Assembly (NCBI GenBank): GCA_934047225.1
Contig: OW203992.1
Span: 8,421,501 to 8,485,500 of the forward strand
From: Ypsolopha sequella
Taxonomy: Eukaryota; Arthropoda; Insecta; Lepidoptera; Ypsolophidae
Length of the DNA stretch: 64,000 nucleotides
Direction: 5' to 3'
This document shows, one piece after another, positions 1 through 11,714 of this stretch (position 1 is the stretch's first letter; every line of letters begins with the position of its first letter). Below the pieces are notes generated by a model that searched no databases, had not been told where the DNA came from, and saw only the letters and a list, made by a program, of their open reading frames with translations. Both the position numbers and the translations under genes were made by a program.

Positions 1-447
1 GTGGTTAAGGTGCACTTTCACTCCCTCGCCATTGTTTCAATTGCCGGCGATCTATGCTGTACCAACGTGCAATATTGTTCTTTAGGGTATTGTTTCTGAG
101 ATTACGCAATACGGCGCATTAATTTGGAGGTTTTGGGATTGCATTGATGTAGGTCACAGGCGCAGCGCAGTGGCATAGTTTATGCATAACCGAGTTTCGT
201 TGCGGTGGAGTAAATATGGTAACAACTTGAGTTGTAAGCAATTTAGAACAGAGATAATACAGATATATATCTCAAACGTCAATTCTTTTTATGGTTCTTC
301 TCACGGGGAACCCTTACAATGATTGAGGGGTGCTTCTAGCAGCTCCTACTTAATTATGGACTTTGGCTGGAGCAAACCAACGAGGAGGAATACATTTTTG
401 TTATTAAGTAAGTATAATTTGCACGTTTAAGCTTAAAGAACAGCAGC

Positions 448-607
448 GGGTCTACCGCGTAATTCTGATTTTCATCAACATCAACTTGAGATTGAAATTT
501 GTCGTGCGTGCGACGACGCCCGCCTAACATGCCATCTCTTTTGCACGCGTTAAATTTCGCATGCATTTGCTTGAAGCTGATACAAATCAGAATTACGCGG
601 TAGACCC
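448..607. repeat. 160-bp short inverted-repeat element
   Basis: A 24-bp perfect terminal inverted repeat (448-471 and 584-607, beginning GGGTCTACCGCG) brackets about 110 bp of unrelated sequence. The form is that of a MITE or its relic. I see no convincing target duplication and no second copy in the window. Confidence 0.6.
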
Positions 608-1998
608 ACAGATCTCAACCAGATCCAATCATGTGGACTGTCAGCCAATTTAATAAGTTGCTCAAGAAAAATATTGGTTTATAGGTGGTATCCATATCGT
701 TGGTATAAACCACGGGGATGGCGTGACACAAATTGTATACGAGCACCGCTGTCGCCATTTTTTGGAATAACGTAGTATTACCTATTTAGTAAACATGCGC
801 GGCGCACACATAGATTCACCCGTCTTCATACAGCCAAAATAACACCGTATTTCTATCAAGCTTAGATGTAAAATACCAAACACGTTATGGCACTGTGCCA
901 AGCTGTTATACATATTTGTAAAAAGCCATGACCAGCAGCGGCTATACTACGACACAGTTAGGTCCGTGTTGATAATGTTTGAAAAAATATACATTGCGGC
1001 GTTAATATTCTAACTCAATGTGTGACTGGTTGAACAGATAGTTGAACATATTGGACGAAAGGAACCTGCAATGGACAAATTAAATGGTTATGTCTTGACG
1101 TATTGATCAAATCGGTGCGTCGCAGTCACAGCTTTCATGGCATTTCTATTCCTTATTAATAGTTCTGTGGTATAAACCAAACTACGAGCATCACAAACAA
1201 CAGAAGTGTCGACAGAAGGTTTCATCCACATGTACCACATTCCTCACGTTACGGCACCTAGCCGTCATGCTTCAAGTCCTGGTCGTGATCCGCGACTGGA
1301 GACAAGCCATCATTATGTTACTGTTACCTGTTTGTCTCTAACTGTCAACACACGAACCGCAAGCTCGGTGTTGCTGTGTTTAGGGAAAATTAGAGGCCGG
1401 TGAGAGAATTTAAGGGCACCGTATTCGCTCGAACTCCAAATAAGCGCTCTTTACTGATAAAGGCCTTATTTCCTAAATTTGCCCTAAATTTGAAATTGTG
1501 TAACTTATCTCGTACATTAATCTATAACTTAAATTGGACCTAAAACATTTACCAAAATCAAATACACACAAAAGTTACAAGCACAGAATAAGCGTTGAAA
1601 AGTAAACCCATCAAAAACATAAAAGGTACAAAAATGTCAAGTCTCGCAATGCACTCTTTCCACCATAAAAAGTTGTGAGATCTTATGTAAAGCCAAGTCT
1701 GTTATTTTAGTTTGTATGGAAGCACCTTTTCATTTTAGTTTGTATGGGATCACCTATTTAACAAATGTATCATTAATTGTTTCCTAATTAGTTATAGTAC
1801 ATTTCAAATACCATGGCCCGATTCCACTTAAGACGGTCATTAGGTGTTAACAATAGGATTAGTGATAACAAAAGATACCTGGCCAGACCCTTTTGCGGTG
1901 TGGTATTTTACACGCAACCTAATGATCTTGATCGTTTAACCAAGTAATCTTTATGAATGTAAACAATATTTCATGTTAGTTGTCATCTGACTACGTTA
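608..1998. other. Gene-free stretch, nothing firm
   Basis: No coding region or structured repeat that I can support. A short imperfect tandem duplication of about 28 bp (core AGTTTGTATGG) lies near 1701-1755. The region directly before 1999 may be the 5' flank of the transposase relic. Confidence 0.4.
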
Positions 1999-3081
1999 GT
2001 GATTACACGTATACTGTCAATAACAATGTTTCGACCTTGGGTAACATCCATAAGTGACCCGTCTAGTGGTGAAGTTAGTTCGCAGCAACGTAAGAAAAGA
2101 TTTTTAAGCAAGGACGCTCAAGATGTGGTGATAAGAGTTTATAAAACTTTGTTAAATCGGATGGGCGAAAAAGGTGTAATTAAAGAAACATCGATATTCA
2201 CCAATGTTCCGGAAAGGACAGTTAAAAGGATTGTCTCATCACCCTCATCAGGACCAAGATAGCTTCCCCGAACACGAATAAAAGCTTCTTTTACAAAAAT
2301 TGATAATTTTACAGAAGAATTTGTGAAGAGAACTGTGTACGACTTTTATCGAAAAAATGAAGTTCCAACGCTCACAGAGATTCATCAAACATTATTAGCA
2401 AGCGATGTGGGCTTTCCATATTCAGAAACGACACTATGGAGACTTTTACGAAAACTTGGTTTTAAATATGGAATGTCTCGAGCCAACATTTGAAAAACTC
2501 AAGTGCAGACTATCACGAAGACATGTGTTCGGAATTGTTCGAAAGATGGTTCATAGAGCAGCTTTTACCCAATATCCCTGCCAACAGCGTTATCGTTATG
2601 GCTAATACGTCTTATCATAGCCGGCAAGACGAAAAAATTCCCAACACAAATACAAGAAAAGCGGATATAATAGCTTTTTTAAGAAGGCGTCATGTTAAAA
2701 ATAACTATTAAGAAGTTGTTGGAAATTGTAGAAAATCAAAAGTTTGAAAAGAAATACGTCATCGACAAAATAGCGGCTGAGGCTGGGCATGAAATTTTAA
2801 GGCTTCCCCCCTATTATTGTGTGTTAAACCCAATCGAGCTTATGTGGAGTCATGTGAAAAAACAAATTCGTAAGACGAACATTACACCAACAGTGGGTGA
2901 TACCGTAATTCAAAATTTAAGAACTGTGGTAGACAATACGAACCCCACGCTTTGGAAAAATGCTTGTGAGCATGTCATCAAAGTGGAGAACGACTTTTTA
3001 ACCCACCCTGTGTATCCATTCATCATAAACACCTGCGAAAGTATTATTAAACTGATCTTTGGTGTGGGCATCAATTTTTAA
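1999..3081 (+). pseudogene. Tc1/mariner-superfamily transposase, broken
   Basis: A transposase of the insect Tc1/mariner type, split over several frames. The N-terminal helix-turn-helix region reads from an ATG at about 2026 to 2262, then shifts frame and continues near 2280-2480 with the family's VYDFYRKNEVPTL-like segment. The catalytic half follows at about 2490-2700 and 2692-3081 and ends in the conserved LRLPPYYCVLNPIELMW block, which carries the third acidic residue (E). The segment that should hold the first catalytic Asp, roughly 80 residues between about 2480 and 2490, is missing. The second Asp, expected in a VIVMDN motif, reads VIVMAN, so D is replaced by A. With frame breaks, one Asp deleted and one substituted, it cannot be active. 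I could not find clear terminal inverted repeats. Superfamily assignment is firm; the subfamily is not. Confidence 0.85.
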
Positions 3082-3409
3082 ACCATTCATTATACTTTAA
3101 ACCCGGAGTCTTTACCACCAACCGTTAATGAGGTATGTACGGTCAACCAAAATTTTTCCAAAAAAATAATCTATTTTCGTTTTTTTTTTATTTTTTGTGC
3201 GTAAATCTCGTTAATACCTTTTCTTAAATTACCATGAACATGGGTCTAGCTTCAGCCGTTTAGGAGATATGGGGCGTTGAAGTTTTGATATAAAAAAATC
3301 TTTCTTTACACATTGTACTCCAACCTTAAGGGTCTACCACCCTTTCGTTCCGAAGATATGCCCGAAAGAATATTTTGGCGAAAAACATTTTGGCCGATAT
3401 TTGTTGGCA
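3082..3409. other. 3' flank of transposase relic
   Basis: AT-rich, no ORF. It may include the rest of the transposon, but I see no terminal repeat that matches the 5' side. Confidence 0.35.
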
Positions 3410-3750
3410 CATACCTAGTGTGATGGTCCTAGTGTCAGAACTGCCAGGGACATCCCTACCGTCAGGAACAACCGTAATTTCAGGCGCATCCCTAGTGTCG
3501 GGTACATCCTTAGTGCCAGGAACATCACTATGAATGGCACATCCCTAATGACAGGTACATCTCTTGTGTCAGAGACATCACTATTTCAAAGTCAAAGAAT
3601 GCAAAGCACATCTCTAATGTCATGGGCATCACTACAAACTCGGGGACATCATTATTTCGAATTCAAAAATAACAAGGCCCATCCCTAGTGTCAGGGACTT
3701 AACTATGCCAAACTCAAAGAATGTCGAAGCACATCCCTAACGTCATAGTA
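3410..3750. repeat. Degenerate tandem repeat, unit about 20-25 bp
   Basis: Variants of ACATCCCTAGTGTCAGG recur more than ten times with changing spacers, for example CATCCCTAGTGTCGGG, CATCCCTAATGACAGG and CATCTCTAATGTCATGG. Longer higher-order units containing TCAAAGAATG appear near 3596 and 3717. It looks like an old, diverged minisatellite. No reading frame stays open through it. Confidence 0.7.
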
Positions 3751-4249
3751 TCGGATGGTTTTCAAAATAAACATAATATGAATTTCATACTAATTTACTA
3801 GACAAGAAAAACTTACTGGAAACTTGAAATAGCTCTCCAGGATGAAATACTTACTAGCTTGTCTAACTTTATTGTGTGAAATGATAACATTTGAATTAAT
3901 TTTTGAGAAATATAAATTAACTGCTTATATCATAAAAGGCGACTCCATTAGAACTTTTTGTACTATGTTCTTGTTGCTTGTCTACTTTCCTACTTTAACG
4001 TACATGAATTGTGATGCGTATGTAAGAGATAACAACAAAGCGAATGGCTGTTCAAATTTTTTCCGTTAAAACACCGAAATATTTACGATTGTAGTATTAT
4101 TTATTATATTTAAGCATATTTCTACAACTTTGATGTAATAAAAGGTAGTAAACACTGAATAATCACCAAAAATATGAGACTCCATCTCTTTTTTGCTTCG
4201 TTATGGTGTCGTTTTTACACTTTTTTAGGCAACAATTTTGCGTGTTGTG
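3751..4249. other. Gene-free stretch
   Basis: A 75-codon open frame at 3842-4069 (+) shows no recognisable domain and AT-rich, non-gene-like composition, so I do not call it a gene. Nothing else seen. Confidence 0.35.
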
Positions 4250-4470
4250 TCACGCGGGGTCACGCGCTGTCTGAACGACAATCCCACTCCTCAACTGTAT
4301 TGAGTGGGTTTGTACGGGGCCACTTTTGGCGCGCTGTCGCATAATCTAGGGCTGGAAGATCATTGGACCCACAGCTTAACGTGCCTTCCGAAGCAAGCAG
4401 ACTGAACACAAATGTGCCCCTACGGGATTTGAACCCATAACCTTCGGATTCGTAATCAGTACTCGGACAA
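4250..4470 (-). mobile_element. tRNA-derived SINE fragment
   Basis: On the minus strand, 4470-4417 reads like the 3' half of a tRNA: an anticodon-type loop TTACGAA, a variable region and a T-arm with GGGTTCAAATCCC. It is followed by a body with CTTCGGAAGGCACGTTAAGC, which I recognise as typical of lepidopteran tRNA-derived SINEs. The D-arm half is lost, so it is not a working tRNA gene. Boundaries are approximate. Confidence 0.6.
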
Positions 4471-4711
4471 GTAAAGAACAGAGGCGGTCTTTATCTACTT
4501 CACCCTATGTCTACCCAAGAATCTACAATTTTAAGTTCAAGGTAGCTCTAAGGTTCCCCGGTGGCAAGTTTTTTTTTTTATTTATTGTGTGCACACAGTC
4601 ACACAGAAATCTTTATACATTTAACATTAGTAAAGAATAGACCTGGAGGTTCCTGAAGTTATCAATCAAAATAAATATACTTAAAGCAAAGTTACAAAAA
4701 TACGTATACAG

Positions 4712-4878
4712 TAAAGCCAATTCTGAAGGCTTTAATTTTAGTTTTAGTGCTGTCAAAGCTTAAAATTTTCCAAAGAAATTTAGCTCCTAATCCTAACGCT
4801 TAAGGACTATTTCGTATCAAAGAAAATTTAGTTGTGACAGCACTAAATCTAAAATTAAAGCCTTCAGAATCGGCTTTA
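4712..4878. mobile_element. Palindromic MITE, family A (TAAAGCC ends)
   Basis: Near-complete foldback. The arms begin TAAAGCC(A/G)ATTCTGAAGGC and pair along about 75 bp. Related copies occur at 31884-32041 and, partial, at 16918-17050. Ends in TA suggest a TA target, but I cannot prove it. Confidence 0.75.
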
Positions 4879-5639
4879 TTATAGTATTAGACACAAACAC
4901 TAAAGGCACATCGCACAGGCATCGAAATAGATTTTGAATACTAAATATTACGACAAAGTAAGTATTGTAGTTTTAAGATAAGATTAACAAATTATAGTTT
5001 AGATATTGCTTTAAGAGCATTTATTTTAAAACATTGGTGGCTTGAGGCGTATGATGACGCTAAATAAGCAACTCGATGTGTGTCGGTACAAATATCAACG
5101 GAAACGACATTGAAATTATGTTTATTTCAGCGTGCCTTGAAAAGTGGCTGTTACGACAACCACTGCGTCTCCGGCTAGCGCAAAATAGGAGAAAATAATA
5201 CTTTTCACATGGACGCCATAAACGGAAAAAAAATTGAACTTAAATTTTTTAGATCTAAAAATTTCCTATAATATGGGAAATAATAATTAAAATCGTTTTA
5301 GGCGTTGGGAAGGAGTAAGAGAATTCTTGTGTTAATCATGTGAAACTTTCGATGACTTTCGATTTTTTTTGTCAAAACTTACAATAGAAAAACAGTTTAT
5401 GAAACTTAAAATTTGTTTTTGGCTCTATTATGCCTATCATATATTTTTATGAAAGTTTTTGGACCACCCGTGTGGGAGGAGTAGGCCTTCAAAGACAGGT
5501 CCAAATTGCAGTTGGCGTATCCATTCGCCTTAAGGCGAACAAGTCTAAATCGTGTAAGTTCTTAGTATAAAATTGTAAGCTGCGTCTGAAAAAGGTGTTT
5601 TTTGCGTACCTAAGTTATTGACAGTTATTGACCTCACTG
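4879..5639. other. Gene-free stretch
   Basis: AT-rich, no supportable ORF or structured repeat. A polyT run with GTGTGCACACAG at 4570-4600, just upstream of the MITE, may be the tail of another retroelement. Confidence 0.35.
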
Positions 5640-6690
5640 TCTTCTTAGGTGACAATGACAGTCGACTTCTTCAGGTGGTGGCTCCTGCTTATGCCTATTT
5701 TAAACCCGCACCGTATTTCGTCTTCAATATAACCCCTATATAATATACAACATCGACGCCAATATACTAATAACCGCACTTGTCTTTTGTATGACTTCAA
5801 CGAGGTAACATTTACTTCGTCTTCAATATAACTTTCATATAATATAAAAGACAACATCGACGCCTATATACATATTAATACCGCACCTGCATACAAAAGA
5901 CTTCAGAAAGCTAACCTTAACTCGTCTTCAATATAACCTTCATATAATATGAGAGACAACATCGACGCCTATATACATACTCATACCGCACCTGCATACA
6001 AAAGACTTCAGAGAGGTAACCTTAACTCGTCTTCAATATAACCTTCATATAATATGAGAGACAACATCGACGCCTATATACATACTCATACCGCACCTGC
6101 ATACAAAAGACTTCAGAAAGGTAACCTTAACTCGTCTTCAATATAACCTTCATATAATATGAGAGACAACATCGAAGCCTATATACATACTCATACCGCA
6201 CCTGCATACAAAAGACTTCAGAAAGGTAACCTTAACTCGTCTTCAATATAACCTTCATATAATATGAGAGACAACATCGAAGCCTATATACATACTCATA
6301 CCGCACCTGCATACAAAATACTTCAGAGAGCTAACATTAACTTGACTTCATTAAAACCTTCATATAAACCTTAAAACCGTGAAAAAAATTGAGAAATCGA
6401 GAAAAAAATATGTTGTTTCATCAATTTGGTCGGGTAGCTTAACTTTTCTATTGAACAGCTGTTTTTTTTTCGCCATTCAAGTTTTGGCTCCATGGTAAAA
6501 GTTGTACGTATGGACGAGTACTATCGCCAGTTTCCGGCTTCTGCAACTTCGTCTTAGCACTCTTTATAACTTTCATATAATATATAGACAACATCGATGT
6601 CTATATACATACTTAAAGCACCCGCATACAAAAGACTTCAACGAGCTAACATTAATACAATTTTATCTTCAATATAATCTTTTATATAGA
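5640..6690. repeat. 105-bp minisatellite
   Basis: The motif CGTCTTCAATATAAC recurs at 5719, 5818, 5923, 6028, 6133 and 6238, with a decayed repeat at about 6343. Spacing is 99 bp once and then exactly 105 bp four times. The three central units are almost identical, while the outer units are diverged. After about 170 bp of other DNA (6370-6540), one more divergent unit appears at about 6560-6690. The unit length is a multiple of three, but every frame I read meets stops, so it is not a coding repeat. Confidence 0.9.
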
Positions 6691-7435
6691 AACCGCTTAT
6701 TTTCGATTTCTTTCTCAAAAATAGTTATTGCTTTATTCCTATTCTTTTCGTCACAATATAATAGTTTATTATTTTTTATAACTTTATCCGCCTTAAGGGG
6801 GTCCGGTTCTGTACCTAATAGATAACTATTTTAATTCTTTTCCAAAAGTACTTATAAGGCTGAAATTTGGTATGCAGGCTAGGATTTGCACACAAAAAAA
6901 GAAAAAAATTAAAAATATGTAAATTTTATCCTCTAACCTCCCATAAAGGGGAGTACCTACAGGTCAGTTGTATAATATTTCCTAACAAAAAAATCTTACC
7001 AAAAACATTTCATGTAAATAAGATTGCCAAGTCTCATAATCATAAGCTATCATAACGCTTTCACTGGAAGTTATCAGATCTCATGTAGAGACATGCATAA
7101 CTCTACAAACCCTACATCTTGGTCAATAAGGCCATACAACATATTTGAAAACAATTAAAATCAGCTAGTTAAAATATCATTAGAAAATTTTACTTCCAAA
7201 CTTCAAATCAAATAAGCGAAAACTGGAACAATATACATACATAATATTACTTATACTGAGAACCGAATGCAGCGCCATCTACGATGAGTCAGCGAGACTG
7301 CATGTGCGCGCAAATCGCACGGTACCCGTACCGCACTTGCCCACCTCTTTTTGGGTGATCATAATTTCTGGGGATTTCACGGATCAATGAAACGAAATTT
7401 AAATAATAATGATGATCTCAGTTATTATCAATTAC
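6691..7435. other. Gene-free stretch
   Basis: No recognisable gene. Short open frames at 6502-6825 and 6867-7055 overlap low-complexity AT DNA. A GC-richer patch (7260-7350) stands out in composition but is not identifiable. Confidence 0.35.
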
Positions 7436-7660
7436 ATATAATAAAACAGTAGAACACGATGTGTCTGTACATTGAAGAAAAGTAATGAAAATAAAAAGGG
7501 GGTGACTAAAAAAGAGTAATAGAACACAAATCAGCGATTTCATTGTAGTGACCCTGTTCAATACGTAGGCTATAATGGGTGTTAATAAAATTACACCCAA
7601 GCCGAAAACGGGGCAGAGTTGAATAAACGCGGATGGGGTCGCGGGCAAGGCACATGTACC
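7436..7660 (+). mobile_element. Helitron-like non-autonomous element, fragment
   Basis: Shares with copies at 19711, 22000, 29114, 47385 and 48000 a track that includes GTCTGTACATTGAAGAAA, a core TAGTGACC..GTCAA, and a 3' part with GCCGAAAACGGGGCAG followed by GCGGGCAA. Better copies start TCTATACTAATAATA and end CTAG next to T. This is the TC...CTRR form of Helitrons (Lep1/MINE-1-like in Lepidoptera). The family name is recalled, not searched. Confidence 0.6.
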
Positions 7661-8024
7661 TACTAGGTATAACAATTTACACACTAACATCTGAATATGT
7701 TAATTTAGGGAGTAATTGTGCAACTTTAGTTTATAAAGTTCTTCGCAGCGTCGGGGAAGCCGGGAATATGTAGCGGGGTCGAAAAACGAGCATGCGAGAC
7801 CGAAAAACGAGCATGCGAGGCCGAAGGCCGAGCTGGGCGCTTTCGTGGTTCAAACATGTGAGTTTTTCTGCCTCGCTAGCTTTGTTTGGGATAATGTCCG
7901 CTTATATATTCAATTGAGAGGGAGTAAGAGCGCTTATAGCGTTTTTTTCTGAAAAAAATATATGTCATTTGTTTCCTGTGGGGCACGCGGGCGTAGCCGC
8001 GGGTAGATGCTTGTTCTTTTATAA
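7661..8024. repeat. Short GC-rich tandem duplication and flank
   Basis: The motif CGAAAAACGAGCATGCGAG occurs twice in tandem at about 7788-7830, followed by CCGAAGGCCGAGC. A GC-rich end-like sequence (GCGGGCGTAGCCGCGGG) lies at 7985-8005. This probably comes from one or two decayed lepidopteran interspersed repeats. Confidence 0.45.
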
Positions 8025-8232
8025 TCTACTAGCGGACGCCGCGCCGGTAGCGTTGCTCACTTGAAACCCGTTTTTCCCGATCCCTTAGGACTTTCCTAAA
8101 ATGTCTCCTTAGCGGATGTCTACATCATACAAGGAACCTACAGCCCAAATTGTATATTCCTAGGTACAGCCATTTGGTCTAGGCATTGATAGATCAGTCA
8201 GTCAGGGTATGCCTTTATAATAATATAGATTT
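8025..8232 (+). mobile_element. 3' end of an interspersed LINE-type repeat
   Basis: It starts CTACTAGCGGACGCCGCG, contains TCCTTAGCGGATGTCTAC, and ends with TTGATAGATCAGTCAGTCAG and then CCTTTATAATAATATAGAT. I recognise this order from a common lepidopteran 3'-end repeat (RTE-type by recollection). No coding part is present. Confidence 0.5.
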
Positions 8233-8997
8233 CATTATTCGGGGTTAGGTTGAAATTATACTGGTAAGAAAATTGAAACAGAATATTTAGTTAATAAAAT
8301 TTTAATAAACATAATTGGATAAAGATTTAGGACTGGTTATGTACCATCTACATATTGGTAACAATGAACCCTATTTGACCTACCTGTTCTTCTCAGAAGT
8401 TTTTTTTTTTCTTTGATAACAAGCGGATGTCGCATATTGCCCTACATAAGTCTAATGATGGCACTGTATGTGCTCGACCAAGTATGCAAGACACAAGAGT
8501 CATCGTACCATGCAAATATATCCTAGGATCTGAAGACATAGACCTTCTTACCTAGTTATTTACCTAAGTTAACAAATTTGAAGTGTCGATATGTTTTCTT
8601 TAGACTGGAAAAGTTTATGGAAATGTTGTAGTTTTCACTCGTGCAAAATAGTAGTCGCCTGTTGCATCAACGAACTCTTAGGCGTAAATATAAACTATTG
8701 AAGAGATATATTGAAGAACTAATTAAAATCTCAAGGTCTACATAAGTGAGCGCTTAAATTATAGTTAGATCATAATTTAACTCTAACTATATCTAACGAT
8801 TAGGTGTAAGTAATGAGGTTTTTAGTATAATACAAGATCATTGGTGTAAGGCTAAAATTACGATAGAAAAGAGTAAAAAATTGAATTTTGTAGTTGTAGT
8901 TTTTATGATAATTAATAATTAACTAAGTACATCGGTAGTCATATAGGAAAGATAATTGGAATCAATCAATTAAAATGCTCAACTAAGACAAATATTA
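8233..8997. other. Gene-free stretch
   Basis: AT-rich DNA up to the 5' end of the retrotransposon. No ORF or repeat that I can support. Confidence 0.35.
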
Positions 8998-9311
8998 TGG
9001 TGGGGACCTGAACTCGAACGGCTCCGGCATAAGTCTAGACGTTTATTCAACAGAGCCATGAACACCAGAAACGAGGAAGACTGGGAGAAGTACAAAGAGG
9101 CCCAATCATTCTACAAAAAGCGCATCAGGATTAGGAGATGCGAATCCTGGCGCCGTTTCTGTGAGAACATTGAATCAAACAATGAAGCTGCCCGGGTACG
9201 CAAGGTCCTATCAAGTGACCAAGATCGCAACTAAGGCTCGCTTAAGAAACAGGATAATAACTATACCAACACAGAACTCCAACTGAGCAGGACTGGAAAG
9301 CGGCCGAGAAT

Positions 9312-10288
9312 GTGGTCGATATTGACAAGACCACCTGGGCCGTTAACAGCTTCCTACCGTTTAAATCGGCGGGGCTGGATGGCATATTCCCCGCTCTTCT
9401 GAGATGGGGAATCGACTACCTAGCAGAACCGCTGACAGACATCCTGAAAGCATGTCTGGCACACGGCTACATACCGTGTGACTGGAGTCAAAAAGTCAAA
9501 AAGTCAAAATTATATTTTTGCCTAAACCGGGTAGAAGTGACTACACTGATGCGAAATCCTTTAGACCCATTAGTCTCACATCCTTCCTTCTTAAGACCCT
9601 GGAAAGGCTATGCGATAGCCATATCAGAGACGGATCTCTAAAGAAGAAACCGCTACACCCGAATCAACATGCCTACAGTTCGGGTAAATCAACAGAGTCG
9701 GCTCTGCATAGCGTAGTGAGAAAAATTGAGAGCGCTCTAAATACGAAGGAATCAACCTTAGGGGCCTTTATCGATATCGAGGGCGCCTTTGACAAAACTA
9801 AATTGACAAACATCAGCCAGGCTCTCATTAAATATGACATCGAACCAACAATACGCGGGTGGATAGACAACATGCTTAAGTTGAGAGCGGTGCAACTAAG
9901 TGTGAATGGCACTACCAGGGCTGTGGTTGCCAAGGGCTGCCCACAAGGAGGCGTCCTATCACCACTGCTCTGGAATATCGTGGCAGACGATCTAATCCGA
10001 CGTCTCAACGATAGGTGCTTTCACACAATAGGCTATGCCGACGACCTAGCGATTCTTGTTAATGGAAAATTCGAAGGCACACTCTGTGAACTGATGCAGG
10101 GTGCATTCAAAGTCGTTAAAAAATGGTGCGAGGAGTACCAATTAACAGTGAACCCGAAAAAAACGGAACTAGTCCTGTTCATCAACAAAAGAAAATTGGC
10201 GAACATGGGACTACCGAAACTCTTCGGCACTGCATTAACCCTATCAACTGAAGTCAAATACCTGGGTATGACACTTGGCAGTAAGTAA
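9312..10288 (+). pseudogene. LINE reverse transcriptase, N-terminal and palm
   Basis: The RT begins with the LPFKSAGLDGI block (frame 3, to about 9500), then continues in frame 2 from 9510 to 10288. Blocks in order: KPGRSDYTDAKSFRPISLTS, IDIEGAFD (first catalytic Asp), GCPQGGVLSPLLWN, and YADDLAIL (catalytic YADD pair), then the KTELVLF and LGMTLGS thumb blocks. All catalytic Asp residues are kept. The frame ends at TAA (10286-10288), where AGTA is duplicated (AGTAAGTAAG). Removing one 4-bp unit would rejoin the frame, so this looks like a simple micro-duplication. Confidence 0.9.
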
Positions 10289-10835
10289 GTTGAATTGGAC
10301 AAAACATATGAACATCAAACTGAAAAAGGGAACCATAGCATTCTGGCAGTGCAAACGCCTATTGGGTAAGAAATGGGGACTACGCCCAAACATAATGCTT
10401 TGGCTTTACAAAGCAGTGATAAGACCAATGGTCTCGTACGGTGCCGTTGTCTGGTGGCCCAGGATGGACGCCGGTTACGTACAGAAAGAACTTTTAAAGT
10501 TCCAAAGGCTTGCCTGTATGCTAACCACAAGTTGCATGCGAACCACTGCATCCGCAGCCCTCGAGATAATTCTGGACATCCCGCCGCTACATCTGTTTAT
10601 ACAACAGGAGGCGGCGGCTGCCACGTTCAGACTCAGGTCAGCCGGACAGTGGAAAAGCGACGACAGGGCACCACACACGCGCATTCTTGGGCTGGCCTTG
10701 TCCCACCAGCCACTAATGGACGCGCCGTTTGACAGAATCCCTAGAAAACATGTATTTAATAGACATTACAACGTCCAATTATTTGAGGAACCGGCAGACC
10801 ACTCTATATATCCACGAGGTAAGGATATATACAGA
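10275..10835 (+). pseudogene. LINE RT thumb and connection region
   Basis: Frame 3 continuation after the 4-bp duplication, with LNWTKHMNIK, WLYKAVIRPMVSYGAVVWW and QRLACMLTTSCMRTT. These are the conserved C-terminal RT motifs of I-group LINEs. The reading ends near IYPRGKDIY, just before the RNase H start. The frame then slips at about 10825-10835, so the open frame that runs on to 10889 is out of register. Confidence 0.85.
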
Positions 10836-11714
10836 TGGCTAAGAAACAGAGGAGGGTACTGGGGCCGGAGCGTACTCAGCCGAACTTAACATTTACAAAT
10901 CAACAGCCTTGGGCAAGCACAATACGATTTTCCAAGCGGAATGCATCGGAATTATCCTGGCGACAAGCGCGGTACTCAGAAGGGAAGCTAGAGGCCTCAA
11001 TATTAGGATACTTTCTGACAGCACGGCGGTACTACGAGCCCTTAGCAAGACCACGGTAAACTCTGGGCTAATACTACAATGTCTTAATCAACTGGAAGAG
11101 GTAAGTCTTCACAATAATGTAACCCTCCAGTGGATAAAAGGACACAGTGGATCGCTGGGCAACGACGCAGCAGATGAACTGGCGAAAAAGGCGCAAGGTT
11201 CAAACCACAAACCAGTAGGTGCTGAACCCCTGGTTCCCTTGCCCTTTAACCAGATACGAACATGGCTGCGTGAAAGAACCAGCTCTCAACATGCTGAACA
11301 ATGGGCAAGCATGACAGTCTGCAGACAGACGAAAGCGGTTTTCCCTACCGTGGACCGTCGTCTGACAAAGAAACTACTACATCTTAATAGATCCAACCTT
11401 CGCATGATGGTAGGGCTAATCACAGAACACAGTAACCTTAACAGACACTTCTATATTATAGGTCTAACGGACAGCCCTCTATGCAGAGCTTGTATGGAGG
11501 TCGAAGAAACGCCGACCCACGTGACAGTGGATTGCGTAGGAGTCAGCACGCAACGGGCTAAGATCCTCGGTGAACCGAGGACGCTCCGCCAGTCCTGTGG
11601 CGATCTAGGTCCTGTGGCTAGAATAGACGGCCCCACACTTTTCCACGCACAAAGGTCCAAAAAAGAGACTAGTTGCGGATACCGAGCCCACCAAGAAGAA
11701 GAAGAAGAAGAAGG
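10831..11714 (+). pseudogene. LINE RNase H domain and C-terminus
   Basis: Frame 1. The RNase H start TDG (10831-10839) is followed at once by TAA (10840-10842), where a Ser codon is expected, then ETEEGTGAGAYSAELN. A single C-to-A change (TCA to TAA) would explain the stop. Further motifs are FQAECIGI (catalytic Glu), ILSDSTAVL (Asp) and WIKGHSGSLGNDAADELA (His/Asp of the last block). The C-terminal part has a CRAC..VEETPTHV Cys/His stretch typical of I/LOA-type LINEs. The domain is complete apart from the nonsense codon. Confidence 0.85.

Larger units (their letters stand above)
8998..11714 (+). mobile_element. 5'-truncated non-LTR retrotransposon (LOA/I-like)
   Basis: A LINE relic that holds, in order, the spacer before the reverse transcriptase (from WGPELERL at 8998), the reverse transcriptase, a thumb/connection region, RNase H, a C-terminal Cys-rich stretch and a (GAA)n tail at about 11693-11713. 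The endonuclease domain and ORF1 are absent, as expected from 5' truncation. RNase H after the RT points to the I/LOA/ingi group rather than Jockey or R1 proper. The frame changes repeatedly: 8998 is frame 1, 9312 frame 3, 9518 frame 2, 10275 frame 3 and 10843 frame 1. It is therefore dead. Clade placement is inference. Confidence 0.9.

Noticed and set aside
4417..4470. tRNA-Arg gene
   Set aside because: The T-arm and anticodon-type loop are present, but the anticodon stem pairs poorly and the D-arm is missing; SINE sequence follows.
5640..6690. CRISPR array or coding tandem repeat
   Set aside because: Units are contiguous 105-bp repeats without unique spacers, in eukaryotic DNA, and no frame stays open through them.
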